From: Ligustrum vulgare
Taxonomy: Eukaryota; Streptophyta; Magnoliopsida; Lamiales; Oleaceae
DNA: 64,000 nucleotides
NCBI GenBank assembly: GCA_963555705.1
Contig: OY743172.1
Location: forward strand, 19,033,446-19,097,445
Reading direction: 5' to 3'
Shown in pieces: positions 1-11,016 of this stretch. The notes under the pieces were generated by a model that saw only the letters and a list, made by a program, of their open reading frames with translations, was not told where the DNA came from and did not search any database. Positions within the stretch are counted from its first letter, which is position 1; every line of letters starts with the position of its first letter. Position numbers and translations under genes: made by a program.

Positions 1-190
1 CACCGAGTTTTCTTATAAAGTTTTTTAACGATGCAATTTTTATACCAATATAATTATGGTATTCCCATGTTGGTTGGCGAGGGGGTAATATGATCTGGAC
101 TCTTTTTTCCCTTAGATGAGGTTTTGTCCCACCAAGTTTTCACAGAAAGGTTTTTAACGACGCAATTTTTATAGCACACTCGAATAAGCA
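1..190 (+). mobile_element. Decayed Copia-type 3' region (repeat units)
   Basis: Two diverged copies of a unit built on 'ggttttgtcccaccaagttttc' followed by a 'ttttaacgaygca' block lie at about 1-45 and 95-170. The same unit recurs at 6535-6935 and five times at 43390-44115, the last just before a 3' LTR. This places the stretch in the untranslated 3' part of an old Copia-type element, cut by the left window edge. No coding sequence remains. Confidence 0.55.
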
Positions 191-212
191 GTATATTATT
201 TTTTCTCTATTA

Positions 213-795
213 GAGCATCTCCAATGCACTCTATCAGTTGGAAAAAAAGACTTAACACGTCAGCAATTGACGAAACGGGTTAAAAAGTATCTCCAATGCA
301 CAATGTCAATCACAATGTTAAACTGACGTGGCTGGAAAAAAATCGACACTGTCGAGTGCTCCATCTACATATTGACACTCCGTCTGACTGAATGAGTCGA
401 CATTAATTTATTTTATAATTATTTTAACTATATTAAAAAGGGATGTGGGCGTCATGGTATCAAGATTTTAGTTGACAATTATATCTAATCAAGCATTTTT
501 TTATTACTTTAATTCAAAGTTTTCATGATTACATTAAATTTAAGATTACTAATTAAAATATATATATGCATTTAAATAAATTTATTTTTATCGATAAATT
601 TTTTTTGCTTAATAAAGTTATATAAAAATATTAGTCATATAAATATCTTAACAAAATAACAATTAAAAAAATAATAATTTAAAATTAATAAATAATTTTT
701 TCTGTAATAATTAAAAAAAATTTCTTAATAAATTTAACTATCAAAATAAAATATAAAAATGAAATATAGTCCAAGAAAATAACATTTATAGTTTA
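213..795. repeat. Dispersed repeat, copy 1
   Basis: About 580 bp resembling 5743-6312 over its whole length, starting with 'gagcatctccaatgcactc' directly after TTA. A GAGCATCTCC-type end next to TTA fits PIF/Harbinger-type MITEs, but no matching right terminus is visible because similarity stops near 795. It is very AT-rich and non-coding. Confidence 0.6.
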
Positions 796-2021
796 TCCAT
801 ACTACCTCTAAAAGGCCCTTGAGGTAAGAATTTTTTTTAACTTTTATACCCTTTCTTAAATCTTGAAATTCCCAATCTATCCTTAGTTGTGAACAATTAT
901 TAATCCATACATACGTACAAACTATAAAAGGCGTTATAGATGGAGAAGCATTTTTGGACATTATTGTCCCTGTCAATATTATGAAATTACCGTAAGTCCT
1001 TTAATTACAAAATTTATGGTTTTGTTTCCACTTCCAACCGTCCTTACGTTACCGAATTTTCGAATTCAATCCCACCCCCAGCATCTATTGTCTCTTTCTT
1101 CTTTGTCTCTCTCATTCCCTAACAAATTCAGAAATCAAGGAAATTATACTACAAGAAAGTCATTCATAAATAAATTAAACGAAATTAATCAGCTCCTTTT
1201 TGTCAAAAGTAAACTCTGTATTCAAAAGCAGTTTCAAGTTTAAATATACTTTTATTCTTGGGCATAAAATGGTAAATGTATACTATAATTTTGTATTTAT
1301 GGACGCCAGATATCTTATTTGTTGGTGATGGAGTAATCAACAGGAACTCTTAAGTTTTTGTCGTCTCTCATTCCTACTACAATTGAGAACGTCTTTTAGT
1401 AACACCTTGTAGTGTAAAGTATCCAGAATGATGCCATTAATGAAGAAAATAGAACAGATTGAAGGAGCGAGCAGAAATCTAGTAAATTAACTTATTTAGG
1501 GAAAGGGATATCACCAATATGATCAAAACTTATACACTGCCTTAGCAAAGCAAACTTGGTTTTATGATTCCCTTCAATGTAATAACTCAAAGAAAAATCT
1601 TGGTTGAATATTGCATATGGATTGGAGTTATGTTTCTTAAGACGGTAGTGAAAAGGACATTTTTTTTAAAGGATTATTAAATGGATGATATTTATTTTCT
1701 ATCTTTTTAGTATCTAGACTGTAGTTCTTGATTCATGTTTTCTAGATAAAAATTGTGCCCTTGGTTAGCCTCATACTGTTGACTCTTGTTCTTAGCTTAT
1801 GTTTCCCGTACTGAGGCCATTGTGAGAATAATAAGTAGAATTGTGTTTCATCGTTGACATGAAATTCGTAATAAATAACTTTTCCACATGTATGGAGATA
1901 AAAATTGCTTTAAAAACGTATAAGTTACTTTAAAGCTTAGTTGAACATACCATGTCCCCTCCTTTTGTCCCTGTGAACGACATCACAACTTACACATGTT
2001 TGATGAAAATGAAAACAACTT
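796..2021. other. Intergenic, nothing recognised
   Basis: AT-rich sequence without a convincing exon, repeat or RNA gene. Short open frames here have low-complexity translations and no family resemblance. Confidence 0.5.
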
Positions 2022-3900
2022 TGTAATGCCTCAAACCCGCATGGGTTGAAACGTCACAAAAACATTTAAATCATACACCATAAGCTTAGAAATAAATTAA
2101 TAAACTAATAAGTTTATTTTGCGGAAAACAGCTACGGTGAGAATTTAGGGAAATTAGAAAACAAGTTTTGGCCTAATTTCAAAAATATATCAAATTTTCA
2201 ATGCATTTTTATACATGAAAGTAATTACAGCCTAAATGGTAAAAAATTCACTATTTGATCTTGAGGTGCAAGGTTCAAACCTATTCCTCCTCATTTTAAA
2301 AGCAAACTTTTTTTTTTCTTTTTGAATTGTATGAACAGTAATGCATGGCACTCTTCACGTTGGGTTGAGTCGCTGCAAGTACTTTCTGGTAAAAAAAAGA
2401 AATAGAAAATCCTATTATCTTTTGTTTACAAGCGTTGATGATAAAAAAATTCATTTGACATAGTAAAACACTTTATTTTTTAATGAAATTTTAACTATGT
2501 ATAAAAGACTCACTAACGTACAACATATTCAAAAATCGGCTTCCGTTGACGATATGTGCAGTACTAAAACAATTTTCAAAACACCGTTATGACTCCAGTA
2601 AAAAACTAAACTGTGCAGCTATACTTAAAGTGACATAACAATTCATGCAGACCTTGGAATGTCTTGATTTCAAGTTTATATGATAGATAATTCATTAATT
2701 TATCAATTCCAATTGGTTTCATCCAAAAACACCAAGTAATGAATAAGATATGAAGTTTTGAAACAAAGGACAGAAGTTGGGAATTCGGAAAGAACACTGT
2801 GACAAATGCCTCTTTTCAAAAATTAGTGCAGACCTCTATACAACTCCGAATTAAGTGATTTTTGTGCTCATAGAAAGGAAATTCAGTTTTGAGTGTCACC
2901 GTGTCTTCGGAATTTCATTCCGAGGTCTGTGATATGAACAGTAACGTCGCGAAGTTGGCTGGACAGAATGGTTTCGACACTGTTTTTCTTTTTCCTTTAC
3001 CCCAAATTCCAATCCTTATGTTGCACAAACATTCCACATAAAATATATGTTTTCAATATAACAATTTAAACATCCATTATCATGATAAGATACTTGAACT
3101 TAGTGCATAACACTTTTAAAAAACAAAAACAAATATAGATTACTCATTCCATTGTCTTTAAAGAAAACCTCCGGCACTTAACACCATCTCCATCTTTCGA
3201 TTTGCAATCCATGACCTCATGTCACAAATTCAACCTATAGAAGGGAGTTAACCCATGATTCGAAACTCAATAGATGTCATAAGTGCATTTCATTATCAAA
3301 TTTAGAAAAACTCAAATATAGTTCATACCGTTGCACGTAGATAATGGATTTCCGGCAAAAACCAAATTTCTATAGCATTATCATAACACGTAGAGCCGAA
3401 GAATGATCATTCATCTATAGTAGTGTCGAAGCACCATACCCGTAGATATCATACTTTCATAACATTTGAGAATTTCATAACTTGAAAATGAAATAACCAC
3501 TTGCACCTCTACCTATCTCAATTCAAAAGTGTTGGATATAAAAGCTTGGACGGTGAATGGTGTCTTCCAACGGTGAACCGGCTATACAAAATCCGATCAC
3601 CTTCTTGCTTTGGACTTTAAGCTTCCTAGAAATGAGATTTTTCATGGGTTTGTGATATTTGAAGCCAAAGAATTTGCACACTACCTTAGAAGCCTCATTT
3701 TATAGTAGAAGGAATGTGAATGGGTGAAAGAAATTGAAACCACCATTTTCACCCCTTGAAGAGATGAAACGGGTCTCATTCACGTGGTCATTATAATTGG
3801 TGTAATGGGGTGTTTTAAGTGGAGGGTTATGGAGTTTTTAAGGGTGATTAAATGGGGTAATTGTGTTAATCAAATCTTTCATTTCCTCTTCCTTGCATTT
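2022..3900 (-). mobile_element. Possible LTR remnant, minus strand
   Basis: Read on the minus strand, the left end finishes '..GGTTTGAGGCATTACA', the style of several plant gypsy LTR ends. A TATA-like 'CTATAAAATG' lies near 3692-3703 on the same strand. AACTT precedes position 2022, and the best downstream AACTT after CA is at 2305, which would give only 283 bp. A tRNA-like B-box motif 'ggttcaaacc' at about 2272 could instead mark a SINE. The boundaries, and the call itself, are uncertain. Confidence 0.22.
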
Positions 3901-4370
3901 CGGTTTCAATTCTCACTGTGAACGTGTATATATATTGTATATATATGTATCTATATGCTTCATGCAGGGGAGAGGCCGAGAGGGAGAGAATGAGTTTAAA
4001 ATTTAACTATTTTGCACCTTTAGTCCCAAGCTTTCCCATAAACACAATAAAGTATACACATGACCAAATAAACTTTATAAGTCCCTCTATTTCTTGTTTA
4101 TACTTTTGAAAGAAGAAACTGTATCCTTCTATAAAATAAATTGTGCAACATAGTCCCTTAGACTTTTAAAAATATATAATCTTTTAAAATAATTTAATAA
4201 AACATATGATAAACTTGTTTGGACTAGGTTTGGGCTTAATTTATCTTATGTGGACCGAACATAATGTTTGTCTATGGGCTAGGCTCACAATAGTAAGTCG
4301 TCTAAAAAATATGATAAAAGTTTTCGGGTTTCTACAGATTTATCCATTGCTCCTTATCTTATTTTTGCAG

Positions 4371-4677
4371 GACATGGAGTCAGTTGTGGAGACCATGATG
4401 CAATAGTTTATGTCCAAGGAAATCCTGCGCGAACCCATGGAAGAAATTGGAGAACGATATTCGAAATGGTTGGAAGAAAATAAAACGAGCCTATCCAATG
4501 AAGAATATAAATATTATTTCCACCAGTATGAGCTTATAAAAGATCTAAATCGAGTTAATGATAGTGAGCCAAACAACCTCAACAAGACTCTTGAGCTACG
4601 AGTGTGGTCAACCACCGAATGATATTGTGCAAGAGCTTGCTCCAGATTTTGATCTGTCAAATCTTGGACAATTGTAA
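4371..4677 (+). pseudogene. PEX19: PEX19-like pseudogene fragment
   Basis: The frame after a splice-acceptor-like 'tttttgcag' reads as the central/C-terminal part of plant PEX19, the cytosolic receptor and chaperone for peroxisomal membrane proteins. Recognisable pieces are MESVVETMMQ, SKEILREPMEEIGERY, HQYELIKDLN and, in a shifted frame, CGQPPNDIVQELAPDF followed by DLSNLGQL. Defects are an in-frame TAG in place of a Gln codon at about 4401, loss of several codons plus a frameshift near 4600, and no C-terminal CaaX box. A donor-like GTAAGC follows position 4673. The acceptor and donor suggest an unprocessed genomic exon fragment rather than a retrocopy. No other PEX19 exon was found nearby. 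Confidence 0.8.
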
Positions 4678-4875
4678 GCGCAATACTTGATCACTTCATG
4701 CAGTTTAAACATCATTTATAATGTGCTAATGATACTAGAGGTGCAAAATAGACTACTACGTTCCCGGCACTGCAATGTTTTGGGTAGGGTCCTTTCTGGA
4801 TCGGCATGGCCCAAATTCAGTTGTGTGTTGGAGTAAAATAAGACAAATCCTGTGCATTTGTTGCTTTCATCAGCT

Positions 4876-5070
4876 ATGATGCTGAGACACTTTCAATTTC
4901 CTTCATTTGATGATCAACTTAAGGTGAAGTGCGTAGTATCAAATGGTAAATATACTGGACAAGAGATCTTGGTGGAGACAGCTCCACTCAAGAAGTTGTG
5001 GAAGATGTCATCTGAAATCTTGATTGAGTTTCAGAAAGTACATCCTGATCTCTGCACTATAATGACATGA
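4876..5070 (+). other. Exon-like ORF, unknown
   Basis: A 64-codon frame from ATG 4876 to a stop at 5068-5070; the frame stays open upstream to about 4850. The translation (MMLRHFQFPSF ... LKKLWKMSSEILIEF ...) has the balanced composition of real protein, unlike the random frames around it. I do not recognise the family. It lies 200 bp after the PEX19 fragment but need not belong with it. It could be a stray exon or chance. Confidence 0.3.
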
Positions 5071-5507
5071 TTCCTCGTGTTAGCAAAACAATTACATGAT
5101 ATTGTAACAATTTTGATTCTTTACACCGACATTGTGTAGAATCTCATTTCATTCATTATGTCAGTTTCAATACTCTTCCTGCCTCTTGGAGATGATATCA
5201 CTGCACCAGAATCAATGCAAATTAACATAGGCAAAAGAAGTCACGTCGTCTGATATTTTAGTTCTAAGTAAAATCGTAATATGTCAGTAACACCAATATC
5301 TCTTGCTGTAATGTTATTGGGATTTTTTCTATGAATTTAAATAAATTATCAATATTCAAAATTATAGAATCTAATAACAATATAATATAGTATGTTATTT
5401 TCGTTTTATACAAAATCTTCTATAATTGTTTAACTATTAAGAACTATTAAGAACTAATAATCACAAATTTTGAGGATATTAAAAATTAAATAAATAACTG
5501 GTCGATC

Positions 5508-5534
5508 ACGTGTAACGCACGTATATGTCACTAG
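5508..5534 (+). mobile_element. Helitron-like 3' terminus
   Basis: A 5-bp hairpin stem (ACGTG 5508-5512, CACGT 5518-5522) is followed by an 8-nt spacer and CTAG at 5531-5534. Hairpin plus CTRR about 10 nt later is the hallmark of Helitron 3' ends. The next base is A, whereas canonical insertions are followed by T, and no 5' TC end was identified. The same geometry occurs at 61298-61326. Confidence 0.4.
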
Positions 5535-5536
5535 AA

Positions 5537-6535
5537 ATAATGAAAAGTTTAATATTATATTAATCATTTTGTAAAAAAGTTATTATTTTAAAATTTTAAA
5601 AAATGTCACGTAATCAATAATATTTAGATGTTGACGGAATTATTGGAGATGAAATTTAAGACTTCTCCGTCAAATTGTCCCCGTTCCCTCGAAGACCGTC
5701 AATTCCATTATCACGTCAACCCTAATTCACATAGTGCATTAAAGATGCTCTCCAATATCCAATGCACTCCGTCAATTGGGAAAAAGACTGACACATCAGC
5801 AAATTGACGAATGAGTTAAAAATATCACTCTAATGCACAATGTCAATTACAATGTTAAGCTAACGTAGTTGAAAAAAAATTGACAATGTCGAGTGCTCCG
5901 TCTACATATTGACGCTCCGTCTAACTGAATGAGCCAGCATTAATTTATTTTATAATTATTTTAACTATATTAAAAAGGGACGTGGCGTCATGGTATGAAA
6001 ATTTATGTTGAAAATTCTCTAATCAAGCACTTTTTGATTACTTTCATTCAAAATTTTCATGATTATATTAAATTTAAGATTAATAATTTTTAAAAAATAT
6101 GCATTATAATAAATTTAATTTATCAATAAAATATTGTCGCTAAATAAAGTTATATAAAAATATTAGTCATTGAAATATCTTAACAAAATAATAATAAAAA
6201 ATAATAATTTAAGATTAATAAATAATTTTTTTTGTAATAATTAAAAAAAATCTCATAATAAATTTATCTACCAAAATAAAATATAGTCAAAGAAAATAAC
6301 ATTTATAGTTTATAATAACGAAAAGTTTAATATTATATTAACCATTTTGTGAATAAATTATTATTTTAAAATTTAAAAAAAGGTCATGTAATCAACAATA
6401 TTTAAATGTAGACGGAATCATTGGAGATGAAATTTAAGACTTCCCCGTCAATTTATCCACATTCTCTAGAAGTCCATCAATTTCATCGTCACGTCAGCCC
6501 CAATTCAAATAGTGCATTTATGACGTTCTTAGGAT
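5537..6535. repeat. Dispersed repeat, copy 2, with flanking direct repeats
   Basis: The core 5743-6312 matches copy 1 at 213-795. It is flanked by two related ~210-bp segments, 5537-5742 and 6315-6533, each running from 'gaaaagtttaatattatatta' to 'gtgcatt..'. The arrangement is either a partial dimer of one AT-rich non-autonomous element or a very small element with terminal direct repeats. It has no coding capacity. Confidence 0.6.
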
Positions 6536-7241
6536 CTTTCCCACAGGGCTTTTCCTAATAATATTTTAATGAGACATATTCTTTGTGCAATGAATGTTTA
6601 TAACCTACAAGCGGCAAGACATTTATCCTTAAAATAAATCTTATATGTTATAAATTACGTATGAGACTCTCGGAGAGAACAACAATAAGATCTGTTTCCA
6701 ATGAACTATCACGTTGACTAAAGCCAATGATGATAAGTGAATATCTTGGATAGAGACGATATTGCTTGAAAGTTATGATAAGGTAACATGAAACATACTT
6801 CATCCTAAATGTGGTATTGAAAACATTAGTGGATAACCTGATACAGGTGTTAGTTAAAATCGGGGGAGTAGTTGTAATATTTTTTCGCTCAAGTTTTATC
6901 CCATCAGGTTTTCTTGACAATGTTTTATCGAGTCAGCACACTAGTACTCCAATTTTTTTGTAATTACTTGTACTGTTTTCCCTTTGTTTGATTCTCTTTC
7001 CCACTTAATTTTTATCAAATAAGTTTTTTAATAAGACAATTATTGTACGGATAGGTATCAGAGGAAGTGTTGTAAAATTATGAGATAATTGTTAACGTCT
7101 TTTTACTATTATCAGATTCTTTGATAAATTTTAGCTACCGTAGAAGAGTCAATTCTACTATGATTGTAATTCTTATTTTGAACGCTGTAAATATAGAGCT
7201 TTGGTTCTCAATAATAGATACATGAGTATTGACTCATTATT

Positions 7242-7314
<73 letters not shown>

Positions 7315-7320
7315 CTCTCT
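6536..7320 (+). mobile_element. Decayed Copia-type element, 3' region and 3' LTR
   Basis: Two 'tttatcccatcaggttttcttgac'-type units occur at about 6535-6590 and 6865-6935. A polypurine 'agaggaag' then precedes TGTTGTAAAATTATGAG at 7068, which reads as the start of an LTR. Inside the LTR, 'tttggttctcaataatagata' and 'tattgactcattattacttta' are typical of Copia LTR 3' halves. The right end is blurred by an AT microsatellite. Together with 1-190 this may be the remains of one plus-strand element interrupted by other repeats. Confidence 0.5.
7246..7312. repeat. (TA)n microsatellite
   Basis: About 33 uninterrupted TA dinucleotides, likely to be length-polymorphic. Confidence 0.95.
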
Positions 7321-7811
7321 TATTCCATTAGTTTTATAAGAATTATTTCTTATTAGCACAATTTTCTTTTGTTACACTACTTTTCAAATGATCTAAGATT
7401 TTCAATCTTGCTTATTATCGCGTCTACTTTCACATTTTTTTCTTTGATTTTTCATTAATTTTTGCACATTTTGTCCCTAATCATAGTTTTAGATCGAAAA
7501 AATCTACTAAGAGAGTATAAAAAGATTTATTTCAATGAGAATAAATAATGGATAATTTGGAACCAAAGATTTTAATTGAATGTCGATAGATCCAACAAAA
7601 AATGCAATTGACAAGACCCAACCAAAATTACATAAATTGATCCAAAATGCGATGTGCGCTGACGATGAATGCTAGCTAGACACTGGACCCACCATTAAGA
7701 CTATCTTTGACCTTTCTTTAACTATATTGGATTCAATAAAAAAAAACTAGAATAATTTCCATGGTAAATTGAAATTTGAAAAGAACAATAAAAAAGCAAT
7801 AAAACTCTCCG

Positions 7812-7812
<1 letters not shown>

Positions 7813-7843
<31 letters not shown>
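7813..7843. repeat. (TA)n microsatellite
   Basis: About 15 TA dinucleotides. Confidence 0.9.
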
Positions 7844-7846
<3 letters not shown>

Positions 7847-7936
7847 TATTAGATATTAGGGACAACATGTCCCGCTGCTAAATCATATATACTAACCAAA
7901 ACTACTTTATAGACGAGATGTTAGACAATATAACTT

Positions 7937-8090
7937 CGCACCCGTTTGATAAAAGTTCTTTGTTTATAAACAAAGAATATAATATTTTCAAGATAAAATG
8001 TGGTTTGAAGAAAATGTATAGTTAAAAAGTTATTTAGGAAAGATCTTTATAAACTTGTTTATAAACAAATTTACCAACGAAGGCTTATTA
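7937..8090. mobile_element. MITE with TTTGTTTATAAACAAA ends
   Basis: About 150 bp whose two ends each hold a palindrome around TTGTTTATAAACAA (about 7963 and 8058) and finish in 'gtttgataaa' and 'tttaccaacgaagg'. An inverted relative lies at 40170-40310. Non-coding; the superfamily cannot be fixed from the ends seen. Confidence 0.55.
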
Positions 8091-8935
8091 CAATCACGTC
8101 CAAATAGTTTGTTTGTTGCGTCCTTCCATCTCCTTATCTAAATATCATTGGTAAATAGATATTTCCACTAGGTGTTCGTTACACACCTGGCAACTGGCAA
8201 AAAGATTTCATAGTTCGACCTTTTAAATTGTGTGTGAGAATTTAGGAACTAAGCGAGTTGGTGCCGCTTCAATTGAGAACCAAAGTTTCTCTCTTGAAAG
8301 TTGATAGCTATTGAGTCTAAGGCTGGCAAAGCTAGGGCCTATCAATTCTAAGATATGAATAGCATCAGCGCAAGGTCATTTATGAGCTAAGTGAGTTCGA
8401 GGAATTTGTGAACACAAGACACTTGTGTATGATCCCATCGGTATCATCACGTTGAATAATTGGTTCAAAGCTATTATACTACATGAAATTTTGATGATAC
8501 ATCGTGAGGATTGCACTTTGGTTAGATTCAAATCATGAGATATCTTTACCTTATGCATAAGTTTTGCTTATTTGAATTTTTTGTTATTGGCATAATTTTG
8601 AACAAGTAGTGGTTGATGGAATTTTGATTTCAATAGATTCTAGGTGTTGTTTAAAATAATATTTATGAGAAGAATTAGACAACATATTGTCATTGGAATA
8701 AAGAAAGTGAGACAAAAAAGAGTAAATTGTTCATCGCTTGGTCTGAATGTCAAGCGATAACATGGCCTCTCCTTTTTTAAGCAGAGGTCAAATAGATTGT
8801 ACCAAGCGATCACTTTTTTTATAACTAAGCCACATGATCACTTGATAATAATAAACTATCATTAGGCTAGTTGCTTATTTGATTTTTTAGTGCCTTTTTC
8901 ACTTTGGGACACGACCACTTGCGAATGGTTGACAC

Positions 8936-9125
8936 TAGAGGTGGCAAATGAGTTGAGCGACTCGTTGGCTTGTTGAGGCTCAACCCACGGGCAGTTAGAA
9001 CTTTTCTCAAGACGAGCCCAAGCTAGCGCCGAGCTTGGGGTTCGAAAAGACGAGCCAACAAGAGGCTTGTGGATCAAGTCCACGCTAAAAGGGCCGAGCA
9101 GGCAGCTGACTCATTGCCAACCCTA
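8936..9125. mobile_element. hAT-type MITE (190 bp)
   Basis: The left end TAGAGGTGGCAAATGAGT pairs with the right end ACTCATTGCCAACCCTA, giving imperfect terminal inverted repeats of the TAGGGGTGGCAA hAT type. The flanks are GTTGACAC (8928-8935) and GTTGACAA (9126-9133), an 8-bp target duplication with one mismatch, as expected for hAT elements. No coding capacity. Confidence 0.75.
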
Positions 9126-9133
9126 GTTGACAA

Positions 9134-10000
9134 TTGTCGGTATATCTCGAAAGCAATCTCATTAATGGGAGGAGACAATTATCGTTTTAGGACAATGATT
9201 ACTTGTTTGGGCATTTATTGACCATTTTTTTTGTATTCTTGATCTTCTCCCTAAATTAATTTATGGGAGATTTCCGTCCATTTGTATTATATTTTTCTTT
9301 ATTTATTTCCGTCTTCAATTTGATCATTAAGTGTTATTTGATGATTATTCTATTACTCACATACATTTTCAGACCTCACTTTTTGTTGAAATATATCCAA
9401 CAAGCAAACCCTAAAAATGAAGGACTCAAATTTCTCCCCAACCGAGGTGATATAATACGTTATGGCCAATGTGATAACCAGGAAGCAGCGAGGGACCCAC
9501 ACTAGGTCCTTGTGAGGGTACGTGACCCACTAAAAAAATTGATTTTTTAAAAAGAAAATCAGAAATTGAATTCTTCTTCTAACGCGCTTCAGAAAACCCT
9601 ACAGATGCCTAATGCAAAATCGAATCCTTGAATCCAGTCCCTAGCTAGACACCCACACCTTCACTGACTGCAACTGGCGCTATTCGGAAGGCAGCTCCTT
9701 CGTAAATCGCAGTCCGAGTTCGACACAAGAGAGTGGCGACGCCGTGAGTTGTGACAGAGCCCGCAAGCTGTAGTAACTCCAAAGTTAGATTTCTTGTTTC
9801 AATATTGAATCCTTGATAATGATACATTATATATAGCCAGATTAGTAAATTTTGATTAAAGTTGATGGAATGTGTGGTTAAAAAATTGTGAGACCTATAA
9901 AATGTTTGGTTAAAATTAATTATTGATTTTGAGATTTTAATCAGATTTTTTTAGAGTTACTAAACATGGGCATATTCATCTTGAATAAATATAAGAAGCC
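9134..10000. other. Intergenic, no firm gene
   Basis: Contains short open frames with no recognisable product (for example 9645-9827 minus). The AT-rich block at 9835-9975 loosely resembles 45485-45670, so it is probably an old repeat. It ends at the target duplication AAGCC of the outer Copia-type element. Confidence 0.4.
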
Positions 10001-10150
10001 TGTTGTAAATTATTAAAATTTTTAAATACCTAACTTATTAGGTGTGAATGACTTATGACCACAAACACACTTGAATTGAATGAGAAGAGTTTCTCTCATT
10101 TCTCTCTACCTCTTTATTCTCTTGTATTAAATTTTAGTAGTTTCACAACA
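10001..10150 (+). repeat. 5' LTR of outer element, internally deleted
   Basis: Runs from TGTTGTAAATT to TTTCACAACA. Compared with the 233-bp right LTR it lacks 83 bp after 'gacttatgac', which removes the TATA box present at 44255-44264. The remaining part differs at about eight positions. Confidence 0.8.
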
Positions 10151-10165
10151 CGTTATCAGCACGAG
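10151..10165 (+). other. Primer binding site of outer element
   Basis: CGTTATCAGCACGAG immediately follows the LTR terminus, the position where a tRNA primer site is expected. The priming tRNA was not identified. Confidence 0.5.
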
Positions 10166-10279
10166 TCTCTAGTCAATTGAGTAATATGACAGGAATATGC
10201 TCTACAATTGCATCTAAATGATGAACCTCTATATCAGAAATCTAATAATTATTAATCAACATTTCCTTTTCCAAATCTA

Positions 10280-10675
10280 GTGTTTTTGGCGTTAGAATAT
10301 AACTTATATCTCGGAGATCCAAAAATCAATTCGAAGTTTATAGAAAAATTGGAGAAATTGTATAACCCGAAGGACGTGAATTCCTACACCATTTCAGAAT
10401 TTGGATTTCTTGAAGGGCCATGCTTGACCAAGTTCGATACCATGGCTTTATATGATAGGGCTGTGAGGGAAATCTTACATATGACAGTCTTACTGGAGTT
10501 TAAGGGCTTAACTCGATCATGTCTCCACTGAAAGAGTTAGTGGCAGAAGGAAACATGATCCATTCTCCTAAGAGATTTCCATGGTGGATGATATGGTGCA
10601 AGAATTTCATAATAGATGATGAGGTGTCCACTAAATTTACGGAAGACAGTGAACCAAGCATGTTTGATGCAAAAG
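10280..10675 (+). pseudogene. Exon-like fragments of an unknown gene
   Basis: An open frame begins right after an acceptor-like 'ccttttccaaatctag' at 10279 and runs to 10531 (LALEYNLYLGDPKI, LEKLYNPKDVNSY, FDTMALYDRAV). A second frame, 10519-10675, continues in a different register (SPKRFPWWMIW, FTEDSEPSMFDAK) and ends at a donor-like G/GTAGGT at 10676. Composition looks like real protein. The frame change suggests a frameshift in one exon. I do not recognise the family. It lies directly behind the PBS of the outer element, where gag would be expected, but it does not read as gag. Confidence 0.35.
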
Positions 10676-11016
10676 GTAGGTATTACTTTTACCTTGATAA
10701 TAAACTAAAATACATTAACCATATTTTAACTCATTTAACTATGCACAGTTATTGATCACATGATTAATATTAACAAAAAATTGTATTCTCGATTAATCGG
10801 CACTAAAATGTGATTAATTAAAGAGTTTAAGCAAGGTACAAGTAATATAATTATTGTCATACCGTGATTGATTGAGTTATTATGGACTAGATTTATACCT
10901 AGACTGGATATGACTCATTATCGTAGCAGATTGGACTATTATGAATACCTTGACTGGATTTAGAGATATGACTTGCTCACTTATGAAAGGTAATTATTTC
11001 ATTATGTTGACACCGC

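Noticed and set aside
2236..2320. Second SINE candidate with ggttcaaacc and a T-run
   Set aside because: No convincing A-box at the right distance and no flanking duplication that could be separated from the LTR-like interpretation.
9645..9827. 60-aa minus frame with ordinary composition
   Set aside because: No recognisable family, no splice context, and an AT-rich repeat next to it.
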